From a virus: 64,000 nt of DNA. Under the pieces are notes generated by a model. That model made no database searches, was not told the origin of the DNA, and saw only the letters and a program-made list of their open reading frames with translations. How positions within the stretch are numbered: position 1 is the stretch's first letter; each line of letters begins with the position of its first letter. Position numbers and translations under genes: made by a program. The stretch spans positions 98,470 to 162,469 of the IMG/VR virus record IMGVR_UViG_3300042549_004948. The stretch is one strand, 5' to 3'. Below are positions 1 to 7,614 of this stretch, piece by piece.

Positions 1-380
1 TCGTCTTCCAACATTTCTGTAAGTCTTGAAGTAGTAATGGTGTCAATATCTATAATAATTAACTTATCTGCTTTATAATACTGTGCTGCTGCTAGAGCTA
101 AGATTAGTTTCTGTACAACAGCGCTATTAACGAACTTGATATCACCAAAAAGCTTAAAGTACTCCTCTAAGTTATTATCATCAATAAAAATAGTCTCTAC
201 GTCTGGATGCCATTTTTTAAAGCTAGCTACTGCACATTTTGCATACTCATCGTATCTACTTTGATCGTTCCCGTAAAGTAACCCCAACTCTGTATACTCT
301 TTTACCTCTTGTACTCGGTCCATAAACTTTTCCGTAGTAACATTGCTAAATACTGCTAAAGTCTTTTTTCTTTCTAACAT
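1..380 (-). CDS. Glycosyltransferase-like protein, 3' end off the window
   Basis: The reading frame opens with ATG at 380 and stays open to the left edge, giving about 126 residues of a truncated protein. The visible part starts MLERKKTLAVFSNV and contains VQKLILALAAAQYYKADKL followed by IIDIDT, a DxD-type motif that binds the nucleotide-sugar metal in GT-A glycosyltransferases. It sits one base from glf and heads away from the same sugar cluster, which supports a sugar-transfer role. The acceptor and donor cannot be read from the sequence. Family assignment rests on the DxD motif and context only. Confidence 0.6.
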   Translation of the reverse strand, partial: MLERKKTLAVFSNVTTEKFMDRVQEVKEYTELGLLYGNDQSRYDEYAKCAVASFKKWHPDVETIFIDDNNLEEYFKLFGDIKFVNSAVVQKLILALAAAQYYKADKLIIIDIDTITTSRLTEMLED

Positions 381-381
381 A

Positions 382-1491
382 TTATTTATTGTTTATTTTA
401 TCTACAAAGTTTAAAGCGGAGTCTATAACTTGATGCATATCGTAGTACTTATACTCTGCTAGTCTACCTCCAAAAATAACATTTTTTTCTTTATCTGCCA
501 ACTGCTTATACTTTAAGTATTTAGTATTATTTTCTAAATCGTTTACAGGGTACATTGGCTCTGTTTCTTCTGGTTTATACTCTGTGGGATATTCCCAAGT
601 TAGGTAAGTCTTATCTGATTCTGTATTTTCGAAATGTTTATGTTCTATTACTCTTGTATGAGATGATTCACTATCGGTATAGTTCATTACAGCTGTTCCT
701 TGATAATTTCTATCATCAAGTATATGATGCTCAAATCTAGTAGTCTTATATTCTAAATCTCCGAACTTGTACTTATAAAAAGTATCTATAGGTCCTGTAT
801 AGATTACTGTATCGTATTCAAAATCAAACTCACTAGTAAAGTAATCATAATCTAATCGCACGTCTACTCCTTCTAACAGCTTTTCAAATATTTGAGTATA
901 CCCTCCTATCGGAATGCCTTGATACTTATCGTTAAAGTAGTTATTATCATAGTTAAAGCGAACTGGAAGGCGTTTAATTATTTCTTTAGGAAGTTGGGTG
1001 CAAGGCTTTCTCCATTGTTTTTCTGTATAGCCTTTAATTAATTTTTCGTAAACATCTACTCCAACTAACTTGATAGCTTGTTCTTCTAAGTTAGTAGGCT
1101 CTCCTATATGTTTACTTTGTTGTCTTATACGCATTTCAGCTTGATTAGGATGTGTAACATTCCATAGCTTAGAGAAGGTCCACATATTAAAAGGAAGAGA
1201 GTAAATCTCTCCGTTATAGTTAGCAACTGGTCTATAAGTAAAATTATTAAACTTTACAAACTGGTTAATCCACTTCCATACCTTTTCGTTAGAGGTATGA
1301 AATATATGTGGACCATAAACATGAACGTTAATTCCTTCTACATTTTTTGTATAGCAATTTCCGCCTATGTGATCTCTTTTCTCAATTACTAAGACTTTGT
1401 AGTCTTTTTTAGTTAATTCATGAGCACAAATAGCTCCAAAGAAACCAGCTCCAACTATTAGATAATCATATTTGTTTTCTGATCCACTCAT
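382..1491 (-). CDS. glf: UDP-galactopyranose mutase
   Basis: This flavoenzyme interconverts UDP-galactopyranose and UDP-galactofuranose, the donor for Galf in surface glycans. The 369-residue length is normal for the family. The N-terminus has the FAD dinucleotide-binding motif GAGFFG at residues 14-19 and then VLVIEKRDHIGGNCY, which is characteristic of the family. Further conserved blocks include VYGPHIFHT, GYTEKQW and the C-terminal GGRLAEYKYYDMHQVI. The start at 1491 overlaps the end of the upstream epimerase gene by 26 bases, so the two are probably translated together. Its presence implies that the phage supplies or diverts Galf for a glycan, either on the host surface or on phage components. 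Confidence 0.93.
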   Translation of the reverse strand: MSGSENKYDYLIVGAGFFGAICAHELTKKDYKVLVIEKRDHIGGNCYTKNVEGINVHVYGPHIFHTSNEKVWKWINQFVKFNNFTYRPVANYNGEIYSLPFNMWTFSKLWNVTHPNQAEMRIRQQSKHIGEPTNLEEQAIKLVGVDVYEKLIKGYTEKQWRKPCTQLPKEIIKRLPVRFNYDNNYFNDKYQGIPIGGYTQIFEKLLEGVDVRLDYDYFTSEFDFEYDTVIYTGPIDTFYKYKFGDLEYKTTRFEHHILDDRNYQGTAVMNYTDSESSHTRVIEHKHFENTESDKTYLTWEYPTEYKPEETEPMYPVNDLENNTKYLKYKQLADKEKNVIFGGRLAEYKYYDMHQVIDSALNFVDKINNK

Positions 1492-2488
1492 AAGTATGTA
1501 TTAAACCTTCGTACAATGAGTAATTTGGTACCCAATCTAATTTCTCTTCAATTAATTTATTATCAGAATTCCTACCTCTAACTCCTGTAGGCCCTGGAAT
1601 ATTCTTAATAGTTATTTTCTTACCGCTAATATCTATTGCATATTGAGCTAATTCATTAATAGTAACCATCTCTTCACTTCCAATGTTAACTGGTCCTTCG
1701 AAGTCTGATCTTATTAACTTTAGTACACCTTTAACACACTCATCTACGTATAAAAAGCTTCTAGTCTGCAAACCATCACCCCATACTTCAATCTCACCTC
1801 CCTCTAAAGTTTCTGCAACTTTACGGCATATAGCAGCAGGTGCTTTTTCTTTGCCTCCTTTATATGTACCTTCTGGTCCAAATATATTATGGAATCTAGC
1901 TATACGAACTTCTAAGCCGTAGTTTCTAGCAAATGCTAAGTACAACCTCTCACTAAATAATTTTTCCCATCCATACTCTGAATCTGGATTAGCTGGATAA
2001 GCTGAACTCTCTTCGCAGTTTGGATTCTCAGGATTTAACTGATTATGTTCAGGATACATACAAGCAGATGAGCTATAGAATACACGCTTTACTTTGTGTC
2101 TTACAGCTGCTTCAACAACATTTAAATTAATTGTAGCAGAGTTATGCATTACATTAGCATCATTCTCACCTGTAAAAATATATCCTGCACCACCCATATC
2201 GGCTGCTAATTGATATACTTCATCCCATTGCATATGCTGTATAAACGGACGAGGTGATTGAATAGAGTACTCTAAAGGATATTCTCCGTTATTCGATTCC
2301 AATAGCATAATATTATTTACTACTCTAGGATCTCTTAAGTCGCCAATAACAAAGTCATCAGCTGCTGTTTTAGAAAACTCAGGATACTTTAAGTCTACAC
2401 CGCGAACCCAAAATCCTTCCTCTTTTAATTTTCTTACTAAATGTGAGCCAATGAATCCACCAGCTCCTAATACTAATGCTGTTTTCAT
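1466..2488 (-). CDS. NAD-dependent sugar epimerase, GDP-mannose 3,5-epimerase-like
   Basis: An extended short-chain dehydrogenase of 340 residues. It begins with the NAD-binding motif GAGGFIGSH (residues 8-16) and carries the active-site block SSSACMYP followed by a YGWEK (YxxxK) motif. The stretch RFHNIFGPEGTYKGGKEKAPAA closely resembles GDP-mannose 3,5-epimerase, which makes GDP-L-galactose and GDP-L-gulose. Related UDP-sugar epimerases share the fold but usually lack this block. The next gene downstream is glf, which it overlaps, and the upstream gene is a glycosyltransferase 1 base away, so this is one sugar operon. The exact substrate is inferred from motif similarity. Confidence 0.85.
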   Translation of the reverse strand: MKTALVLGAGGFIGSHLVRKLKEEGFWVRGVDLKYPEFSKTAADDFVIGDLRDPRVVNNIMLLESNNGEYPLEYSIQSPRPFIQHMQWDEVYQLAADMGGAGYIFTGENDANVMHNSATINLNVVEAAVRHKVKRVFYSSSACMYPEHNQLNPENPNCEESSAYPANPDSEYGWEKLFSERLYLAFARNYGLEVRIARFHNIFGPEGTYKGGKEKAPAAICRKVAETLEGGEIEVWGDGLQTRSFLYVDECVKGVLKLIRSDFEGPVNIGSEEMVTINELAQYAIDISGKKITIKNIPGPTGVRGRNSDNKLIEEKLDWVPNYSLYEGLIHTYEWIRKQI

Positions 2489-3472
2489 TTATATAAAATT
2501 TAATATTTTAAACATTTTTCTTTTCCAAGAATCTAATGAATACTCCTTATTATAATAGTGTTTTGCATCTTCACTACATCTATGATAAAAGCTTTTATCT
2601 TCAACAAGTCTTTTAGCTAATTGTCTTGCTGACTCTACATCGGCTATGTCCACAGCTAAGTCTTTTTGACACCGCATTTGAGTATCAACTTCTATATTTC
2701 CTATGCATGGTATACCTAAGTAAGAACAGTTTAAAACGAAAGTACCTGCTGCTACTGTTGGCATTAAGTGTACTGCATATTTAAAGGTACTTAATTGCTG
2801 AATCCATTCTGTCCACATTACTCTAGGTAAGGGTAGTATTAATTGATCTTCCAGGATTTTCTTAGCATGAGAAGTTTGTCCCCAAATAGGTACTTGAAAT
2901 TCTTGAGCTACTACGTAGCTTTCAAACCCTCCATACCATCTTGCAAAGTTACCTCCTATGATAGCTTTATCTTCAGGCTTCCATTCTACATTTAGAATAG
3001 TATCTTCTATCATTAAGCTAGGAATAGTTTTAATAGGAGTATTAGGAACTAAACCCGCGTAATACTTTACATCACTATTATTGTGAGCAAATATCATATC
3101 AACTGATGTAAGCATATTATAGAAATGGATCTGGTCTGATATCTCTAGCTCAGTAAACATCCAATGAGGACCTTCCTGTACGTAATATACTTTTTTATTA
3201 TTAGCTTTTAACTTAAGTAGCCAATCACTAGCAAGTAATTGAGAATGAGGATTAGGTATGTCACCTAACTTAACTCCTATAGTACTGTAATTAATTTGTC
3301 CTTTTGGAAAGATGATGAAAACATGATCATATTCCTGAATCTCTGCATAATGGTAAAGATGTCTGTGATCTGCATCTAGTGCATACATCCAAGCAAACTC
3401 TGTCCTCATATTATAATGATCTACAGGAATCTTTCCTTCAAAACCCATCTCAGTTAAAAAAGCTATTTTCAT
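2489..3472 (-). CDS. GT-B fold glycosyltransferase (GT4-like)
   Basis: A 327-residue protein with the shape of a GT-B glycosyltransferase. The N-terminal half contains KKVYYVQEGPHWMF. The C-terminal half contains IIGGNFARWYGG, then the donor-site-like block HLMPTVAAGTFVLNCSYLGIPCIGN and a final ARQLAKRLVED segment typical of GT4 C-termini. The classic EX7E motif is not obvious, so the assignment is to fold rather than to activity. It overlaps the 3' end of the upstream dehydrase gene by 4 bases and abuts the downstream epimerase, consistent with one sugar operon. Acceptor unknown. Confidence 0.65.
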   Translation of the reverse strand: MKIAFLTEMGFEGKIPVDHYNMRTEFAWMYALDADHRHLYHYAEIQEYDHVFIIFPKGQINYSTIGVKLGDIPNPHSQLLASDWLLKLKANNKKVYYVQEGPHWMFTELEISDQIHFYNMLTSVDMIFAHNNSDVKYYAGLVPNTPIKTIPSLMIEDTILNVEWKPEDKAIIGGNFARWYGGFESYVVAQEFQVPIWGQTSHAKKILEDQLILPLPRVMWTEWIQQLSTFKYAVHLMPTVAAGTFVLNCSYLGIPCIGNIEVDTQMRCQKDLAVDIADVESARQLAKRLVEDKSFYHRCSEDAKHYYNKEYSLDSWKRKMFKILNFI

Positions 3473-4782
3473 AATCTGTTAATAAATCTATCTAGAATAA
3501 TTTCTATATAATCAATTTTATCTTTATCAATAACCGGAGATGTTCCTAAGAAGAATGTATCTGTTGTAACTTTTCTTGCAACCGGATACTTCGTAAGTAC
3601 TTCTTGTGGATCCATAAGTCCTTCATAAGCGGGTTGAAGCATAATATTACCTGCGAAGTAAGGTCTAGTTTGTACTTTATTTGCTTCAAAGAATTGACAG
3701 ATATCTGATCTTTTGAATGGTGCTCCATCTCTAACTGTTATTGGAAAAGCAAACCAATCAACATCAGCTCCTGGTTGTGCTTCATGTAAATGAAAATATT
3801 GTTTATACTTACTAAAGGCAGCAAATAGATTTTTGTAATTCTCTCTACGCTTTTGTCCTATTTCTTCAAGCTTCTCCATTTGAACTAATGCGATTGATGC
3901 TTGGAGCTCAATAGGTTTCAAATTATAACCTATTTCTTCATAAACATATTTGTGATCAAACAAATCATTTGGCAGCGATGGTAGCCATGTATTGAAGCGA
4001 CAACCGCAAGATCCTTTCTCTAATAGGTTTTGTTTGCCTATACAATAACAGCCTCTACCCCACTCTCTAAAGCTACGAATAATTCTTTCGGTATTCTCAT
4101 CTTTACATGCAACAAAACCACCTTCACCCATAGTCATATGATGTGCTGGATAGAATGAGCAACTTGCTAATTCGCCGAATGATCCTAAAGGTTTTCCTTC
4201 ATAGTATGATCCTAAAGCATCACAACAATCTTCTAATAGGATTAGTTTATACTTCTCAACTATTTCCATCAATCTATTTATATTAGGAGGATTTCCTAAT
4301 ACGTGAGCAAATGTAATTATTTTAACATCTGGATTGTCTATACAAGCTTTTTCTACTTGGTCTAGATCTAAGTTTAATGTTTCTAATTCGATGTCTACAA
4401 ACACAGGAGTAAATCCTACTTGTAAAATAGGATTGATTGTTGTTGGAAAACCTGCGATAGGTGTAATTACTTTTGTGCCTTTAGGAAGATTTAAACCTCT
4501 CTTAGAAGTCAATGCTAACATCATAAGTAAGTTAGCGCTAGATCCTGAATTGGTCAACAGTCCATAATCTTTACCAAACTTCTTTGGGAATTTAGTTTCA
4601 AACTTATTTGCATCAGCACCTAATACAAGCCACTCACTAAGTAAGCTTTTAACTGCTGCTACATATTCTTTAGAATCAAAGTAAGGTCCTGCATACTGTA
4701 CCCAATCTTCACCAGCTTTCCAAGTTTTTTCTTTATGTTTTTCATTAATGAACTTCTCTACTAATTCTAATAGTTCTTTCAT
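3469..4782 (-). CDS. ddhC: CDP-4-keto-6-deoxyglucose 3-dehydrase (E1)-like PLP/iron-sulfur enzyme
   Basis: A 437-residue DegT/DnrJ/EryC1-family protein. The usual PLP-binding lysine is replaced by histidine in FYPAHHMTMGEGG, the hallmark of the E1 dehydrase (DdhC/RfbH/AscC) and ColD branch, which remove the C3 hydroxyl rather than transaminate. A later cysteine cluster (GCYC then SCGCRF) and the block SLPNDLFDHKYVYEEIGYNLKPIE match E1, whose cysteines hold a [2Fe-2S] centre. Known role: the first step to 3,6-dideoxyhexoses of O-antigens. No reductase partner (E3/DdhD) is visible in this window, so it may use a host partner. It overlaps the downstream glycosyltransferase by 4 bases. Confidence 0.87.
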   Translation of the reverse strand: MKELLELVEKFINEKHKEKTWKAGEDWVQYAGPYFDSKEYVAAVKSLLSEWLVLGADANKFETKFPKKFGKDYGLLTNSGSSANLLMMLALTSKRGLNLPKGTKVITPIAGFPTTINPILQVGFTPVFVDIELETLNLDLDQVEKACIDNPDVKIITFAHVLGNPPNINRLMEIVEKYKLILLEDCCDALGSYYEGKPLGSFGELASCSFYPAHHMTMGEGGFVACKDENTERIIRSFREWGRGCYCIGKQNLLEKGSCGCRFNTWLPSLPNDLFDHKYVYEEIGYNLKPIELQASIALVQMEKLEEIGQKRRENYKNLFAAFSKYKQYFHLHEAQPGADVDWFAFPITVRDGAPFKRSDICQFFEANKVQTRPYFAGNIMLQPAYEGLMDPQEVLTKYPVARKVTTDTFFLGTSPVIDKDKIDYIEIILDRFINRL

Positions 4783-4845
4783 AACTATATTATTTGTGAT
4801 CTTTATTAAATATAAAAAATTTTTTGTTTCATTTAAAATTAATCT

Positions 4846-5463
4846 TTATAGTATAGAGTATAATTCATTTTGGTACTCTTGCCTTTTTATAGTTTTATGA
4901 TGAATGATGCAATATTCTTCATCGAAAGGAAAAAATGAATACTTTGTATGCCCGACTAAAACCTCATGAACCTTGTTAGCCCAATTGATCTTGGGTGAGT
5001 TCTGGAGAATTCTTGGTTGTAGGTCTGGAAAATTTACCCAACCTTTCTCATTTACATTCCACTTCCACTGATTTATATGCTCTTTAGTTATTCCTTCTAC
5101 GGTATTTATTCTTGCTAGTAAAAAAACTTCTACAGTAGGATTCTCATTTAGTATCAAGTGTAGATTTTGTATGAACTCTTCTTTGAAGTATTCATCAGCA
5201 TCAATTTGAAATATCCAATCTCCTAAGCAATTCTTTTTAAGATTGTTTTTGAATTGACCAAAGTTTCCTTTCAAAGGATATTCAATAAGCTTGATTTGAT
5301 TTTTAAATTTATCAATTACTTCATAGACTTCCTTGGTAGTATTTCCTAGATCAGCTTGAACTACGATCTCATCCTCAGGTCTTTTATTATTTGCTAATAG
5401 AGTCAATAATCTATTTAATTCCTCATGCTCATAGCATACAGGAATAGCGTATGAAATTTTCAT
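4846..5463 (-). CDS. GT2 family glycosyltransferase, short
   Basis: A 205-residue protein with a GT-A fold start, ISYAIPVCYEHEELNRLLTLL, followed by DEIVVQADLGNTTK and the catalytic-metal motif QIDADEYF. GT2 enzymes of this short type resemble lipopolysaccharide core beta-glucosyl or heptosyl transferases (WaaE-like). It lies between the zinc-ribbon gene upstream and the 3-dehydrase downstream, with a 63-base AT-rich gap before the dehydrase start. Its donor and acceptor cannot be told. The start at 5463 directly precedes the family-typical opening strand, so it is well supported. Confidence 0.8.
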   Translation of the reverse strand: MKISYAIPVCYEHEELNRLLTLLANNKRPEDEIVVQADLGNTTKEVYEVIDKFKNQIKLIEYPLKGNFGQFKNNLKKNCLGDWIFQIDADEYFKEEFIQNLHLILNENPTVEVFLLARINTVEGITKEHINQWKWNVNEKGWVNFPDLQPRILQNSPKINWANKVHEVLVGHTKYSFFPFDEEYCIIHHKTIKRQEYQNELYSIL

Positions 5464-5468
5464 AACAT

Positions 5469-5921
5469 TTAGTTTAGTTGCACATCAAAGAATCCAATAT
5501 AGTCACATGCTTCAAAATAATCTTTACCAAAGTTTTGAAGTGTTTTAGAATCTGACTTGGATGTCTTTCCTTTAAACCTAGTGCTTTCTTTTTCCTCTTC
5601 TGTAAGTGAAACAGATTTGATAGCACTCCACTGCCAATCATCTTTAGAAGATCCATTAGCAAACACCGTGCCTTTGCCTTCTAGATTAATGATATGAGGA
5701 TACCAAACTCTTCCTTCTTCGTCTACGTGTTTAATGTCTTTATATAACTCTGGAAGTTCTTTCTCATACTCATTGAAGTCAAATTCACCTTGACGCATTA
5801 AGTCACTTGTTTGAAAACCACAATTAAAACAAACATATGAATTGTGAAATTCATTTATAGGTATTACGTAGCAAGATTCTTGAACCCCACATTTAGGGCA
5901 TGTTATTAAATTATCAGTCAT
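5469..5921 (-). CDS. Zinc-ribbon protein of unknown role
   Basis: A 150-residue protein that begins MTDNLITCPKCGVQESCYV and carries a second CFNCGF pair about 23 residues on, so the N-terminus is a CxxC...CxxC zinc ribbon. The remainder is acidic and lacks recognisable motifs, apart from KGTVFANGSSKDDWQWSAIK. An upstream in-frame start at 6020 would add 33 hydrophobic and basic residues and overlap the previous gene by over 100 bases. The start at 5921 overlaps it by only 8 bases and puts the zinc ribbon at the N-terminus, so it is preferred. Similar small zinc-ribbon proteins are common in T4-like phages. Function unknown. Confidence 0.7.
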   Translation of the reverse strand: MTDNLITCPKCGVQESCYVIPINEFHNSYVCFNCGFQTSDLMRQGEFDFNEYEKELPELYKDIKHVDEEGRVWYPHIINLEGKGTVFANGSSKDDWQWSAIKSVSLTEEEKESTRFKGKTSKSDSKTLQNFGKDYFEACDYIGFFDVQLN

Positions 5922-6291
5922 TGAGTTGTTGTTTTTTATTTTTACTTTCTGCACTACTATTTGTATAATATCCAAAACCGTCTGGGTAATTAGTATAATG
6001 CCAAGCTGCCATTTTATCATTCCAGACCATAGATGTATGAGTATTCGAGACTCCTAAAGATCCTGATGTATTTAAAGATCCTGATGTGTTCATAGATCCA
6101 TTTAGTGGTATGTTGCTTATTGGATTAGGTGTATGATACCAATCATCCCAAGCCTCTTTATCTTCGTCATATGAATCTTCTACGCCACTTAGTGCATCTT
6201 TAATTCTATTCCATTGTTTAGGAGTTGCAGTTAAGCCTTCACAAGCTTCTGTAAAACCTTTTAGCCATAATACAAATTCTATACTATTCAT
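5914..6291 (-). CDS. Hypothetical protein with NTSGSL repeats
   Basis: A 125-residue protein. The N-terminal 45 residues (FVLWLKGFTEACEGL...WNRIKDALSGV) form a predicted helical pair seen in many phage proteins of unknown role. It is followed by a linker with repeats, GSMNTSGSLNTSGSLGVSNT, then a tail with WHYTNYPDGFGYYTN. The ATG at 6291 overlaps the stop of the upstream glycosyltransferase, indicating coupled translation. The NTSGS repeat also occurs in the fibre-like protein encoded at 42669-43853. Function unknown. Confidence 0.6.
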   Translation of the reverse strand: MNSIEFVLWLKGFTEACEGLTATPKQWNRIKDALSGVEDSYDEDKEAWDDWYHTPNPISNIPLNGSMNTSGSLNTSGSLGVSNTHTSMVWNDKMAAWHYTNYPDGFGYYTNSSAESKNKKQQLND

Positions 6292-7613
6292 TACTTATTA
6301 AGTTTTGGAAGTTCTATCTTATTAAGTTTTGGAAGTTCTATCTTCTTAAGTTGCGGAAGTTTTAAAGGCTCTTGTTTAGGAATAACATCTAAATAAGTTC
6401 CTAATAACTTTTTCATTTCTGTAAAACTAAAGTTTGTTTTTGATAAATGAGATTGTCTTTTAGCTAACTCTTGATACTTTTCATATTTTTCGTAGACATC
6501 TTTTAAATAATGTACAGCTTGATTAATATCAGCGCTAAACCATTTAGACTCTGCTAAGATCATATTTGGTACTTGAGCTGATGGATGTACATTTGTTAGT
6601 TGTCCTTGTACTAAACATGTATATTCTTGATTTAAAAAATCAGTATGTCCTGACCAACCTGATACTATGATCGGTTTTTTAGCCATAGTAAATTCAAGTA
6701 GCGGTCTACCAAAGCCTTCACCTTTAGTTAGATTAAACATAGCTTTAACTTTTCCATGATTGTAAAGATCATTAATATCTTTATCATCTAATTCACCGTG
6801 TAATAAGTATATATTAGGAAGATTTCCTGATACTGTTGATTTTATAATGTCTAATTTTCTTAAGATTTCATCTCGATCCATAATACTTGAGCCTGCACCA
6901 GAAGTCTTTATAATAAGAGCTGGTTTATTCTTTTTATCTTTAAATGTTTCTAAGAATGTTTTGATCATAAGAGGGACATTTTTTCTATCCTCTCCCATAT
7001 CTCCTTGTAACCAATGTCCTACAAACAAATAACAGAACTCTTCTTTTATTTCATCAAGAGCAGATACCAATTCAGTGGCTTCTATGTCTTCATCTTCTAT
7101 ATGAAAATACCGATCTAAATCTAATCCTTCAAATAATACTTCAACAGGTTTTTCTAGTTTAACTAACTGAGTTTGTCCTGTTGCGGTATCTTTCTTTTCA
7201 AATTTAGATGATTCGAATACTGACTTTGCATGTTTTGATGATACTAAAGTAAGATTCATTCTATTTACTCCTTCTATCCAAGTAGCATCGCATATAGTAG
7301 TTTCAATACCTGCAGTTATTCCAATATTATGTTTTCCTAGTGGTTGAAATTCATTAGGTACTGTTATTTGAATCCAAATATCCGGTTGTTTAGGAAGTTG
7401 TGCGCCCGCAAATATCATTGGGATCACCCATCCCCAATCAGCTTTATTATCTTTAATATATCCCCAAGGAGTTGATCCCCAACGTTGGCTTATGACAATA
7501 AATTCATATTCTTCTTTTTTCAATTCATGTAGAGCTTTAAAAAAATCTCTAGCTCTAGCACCATAACCTGAGTATGTGTCAATAGGACACGATATTACGC
7601 ACAACTGTTTCAT
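6291..7613 (-). CDS. GT4-like glycosyltransferase with C-terminal repeats
   Basis: A 440-residue GT-B glycosyltransferase. It contains YLFVGHWLQGDMGEDRKNV, then LIIKTSGAG, IYLLHGELDDKDINDLYNHG and AMFNLTKGEGFGRPLLEFTMAKKPIIVSG, whose GEGFGRPLLE part is the donor-binding EX7E-like block of GT4 enzymes. The last 25 or so residues are a run of near repeats of KLNKIELP, encoded by a short DNA tandem repeat. It is 1 base from the upstream glycosyltransferase and overlaps the downstream gene at a shared ATG/stop. Such pairs of GT4 genes are typical of phage glycan-modifying clusters. Substrate unknown. Confidence 0.8.
   Translation of the reverse strand: MKQLCVISCPIDTYSGYGARARDFFKALHELKKEEYEFIVISQRWGSTPWGYIKDNKADWGWVIPMIFAGAQLPKQPDIWIQITVPNEFQPLGKHNIGITAGIETTICDATWIEGVNRMNLTLVSSKHAKSVFESSKFEKKDTATGQTQLVKLEKPVEVLFEGLDLDRYFHIEDEDIEATELVSALDEIKEEFCYLFVGHWLQGDMGEDRKNVPLMIKTFLETFKDKKNKPALIIKTSGAGSSIMDRDEILRKLDIIKSTVSGNLPNIYLLHGELDDKDINDLYNHGKVKAMFNLTKGEGFGRPLLEFTMAKKPIIVSGWSGHTDFLNQEYTCLVQGQLTNVHPSAQVPNMILAESKWFSADINQAVHYLKDVYEKYEKYQELAKRQSHLSKTNFSFTEMKKLLGTYLDVIPKQEPLKLPQLKKIELPKLNKIELPKLNK
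6298..6362 (-). repeat. Short tandem repeat in the 3' end of a glycosyltransferase gene
   Basis: Two and a half copies of a 27-base unit based on TTAAGTTTTGGAAGTTCTAT (plus strand) lie at the end of the glycosyltransferase reading frame. They encode repeats of KLNKIELP. The third copy is diverged (TTAAGTTGCGGAAGTT). The unit length is a multiple of three, so copy-number change would keep the frame open. Confidence 0.8.
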
Positions 7614-7614
7614 A

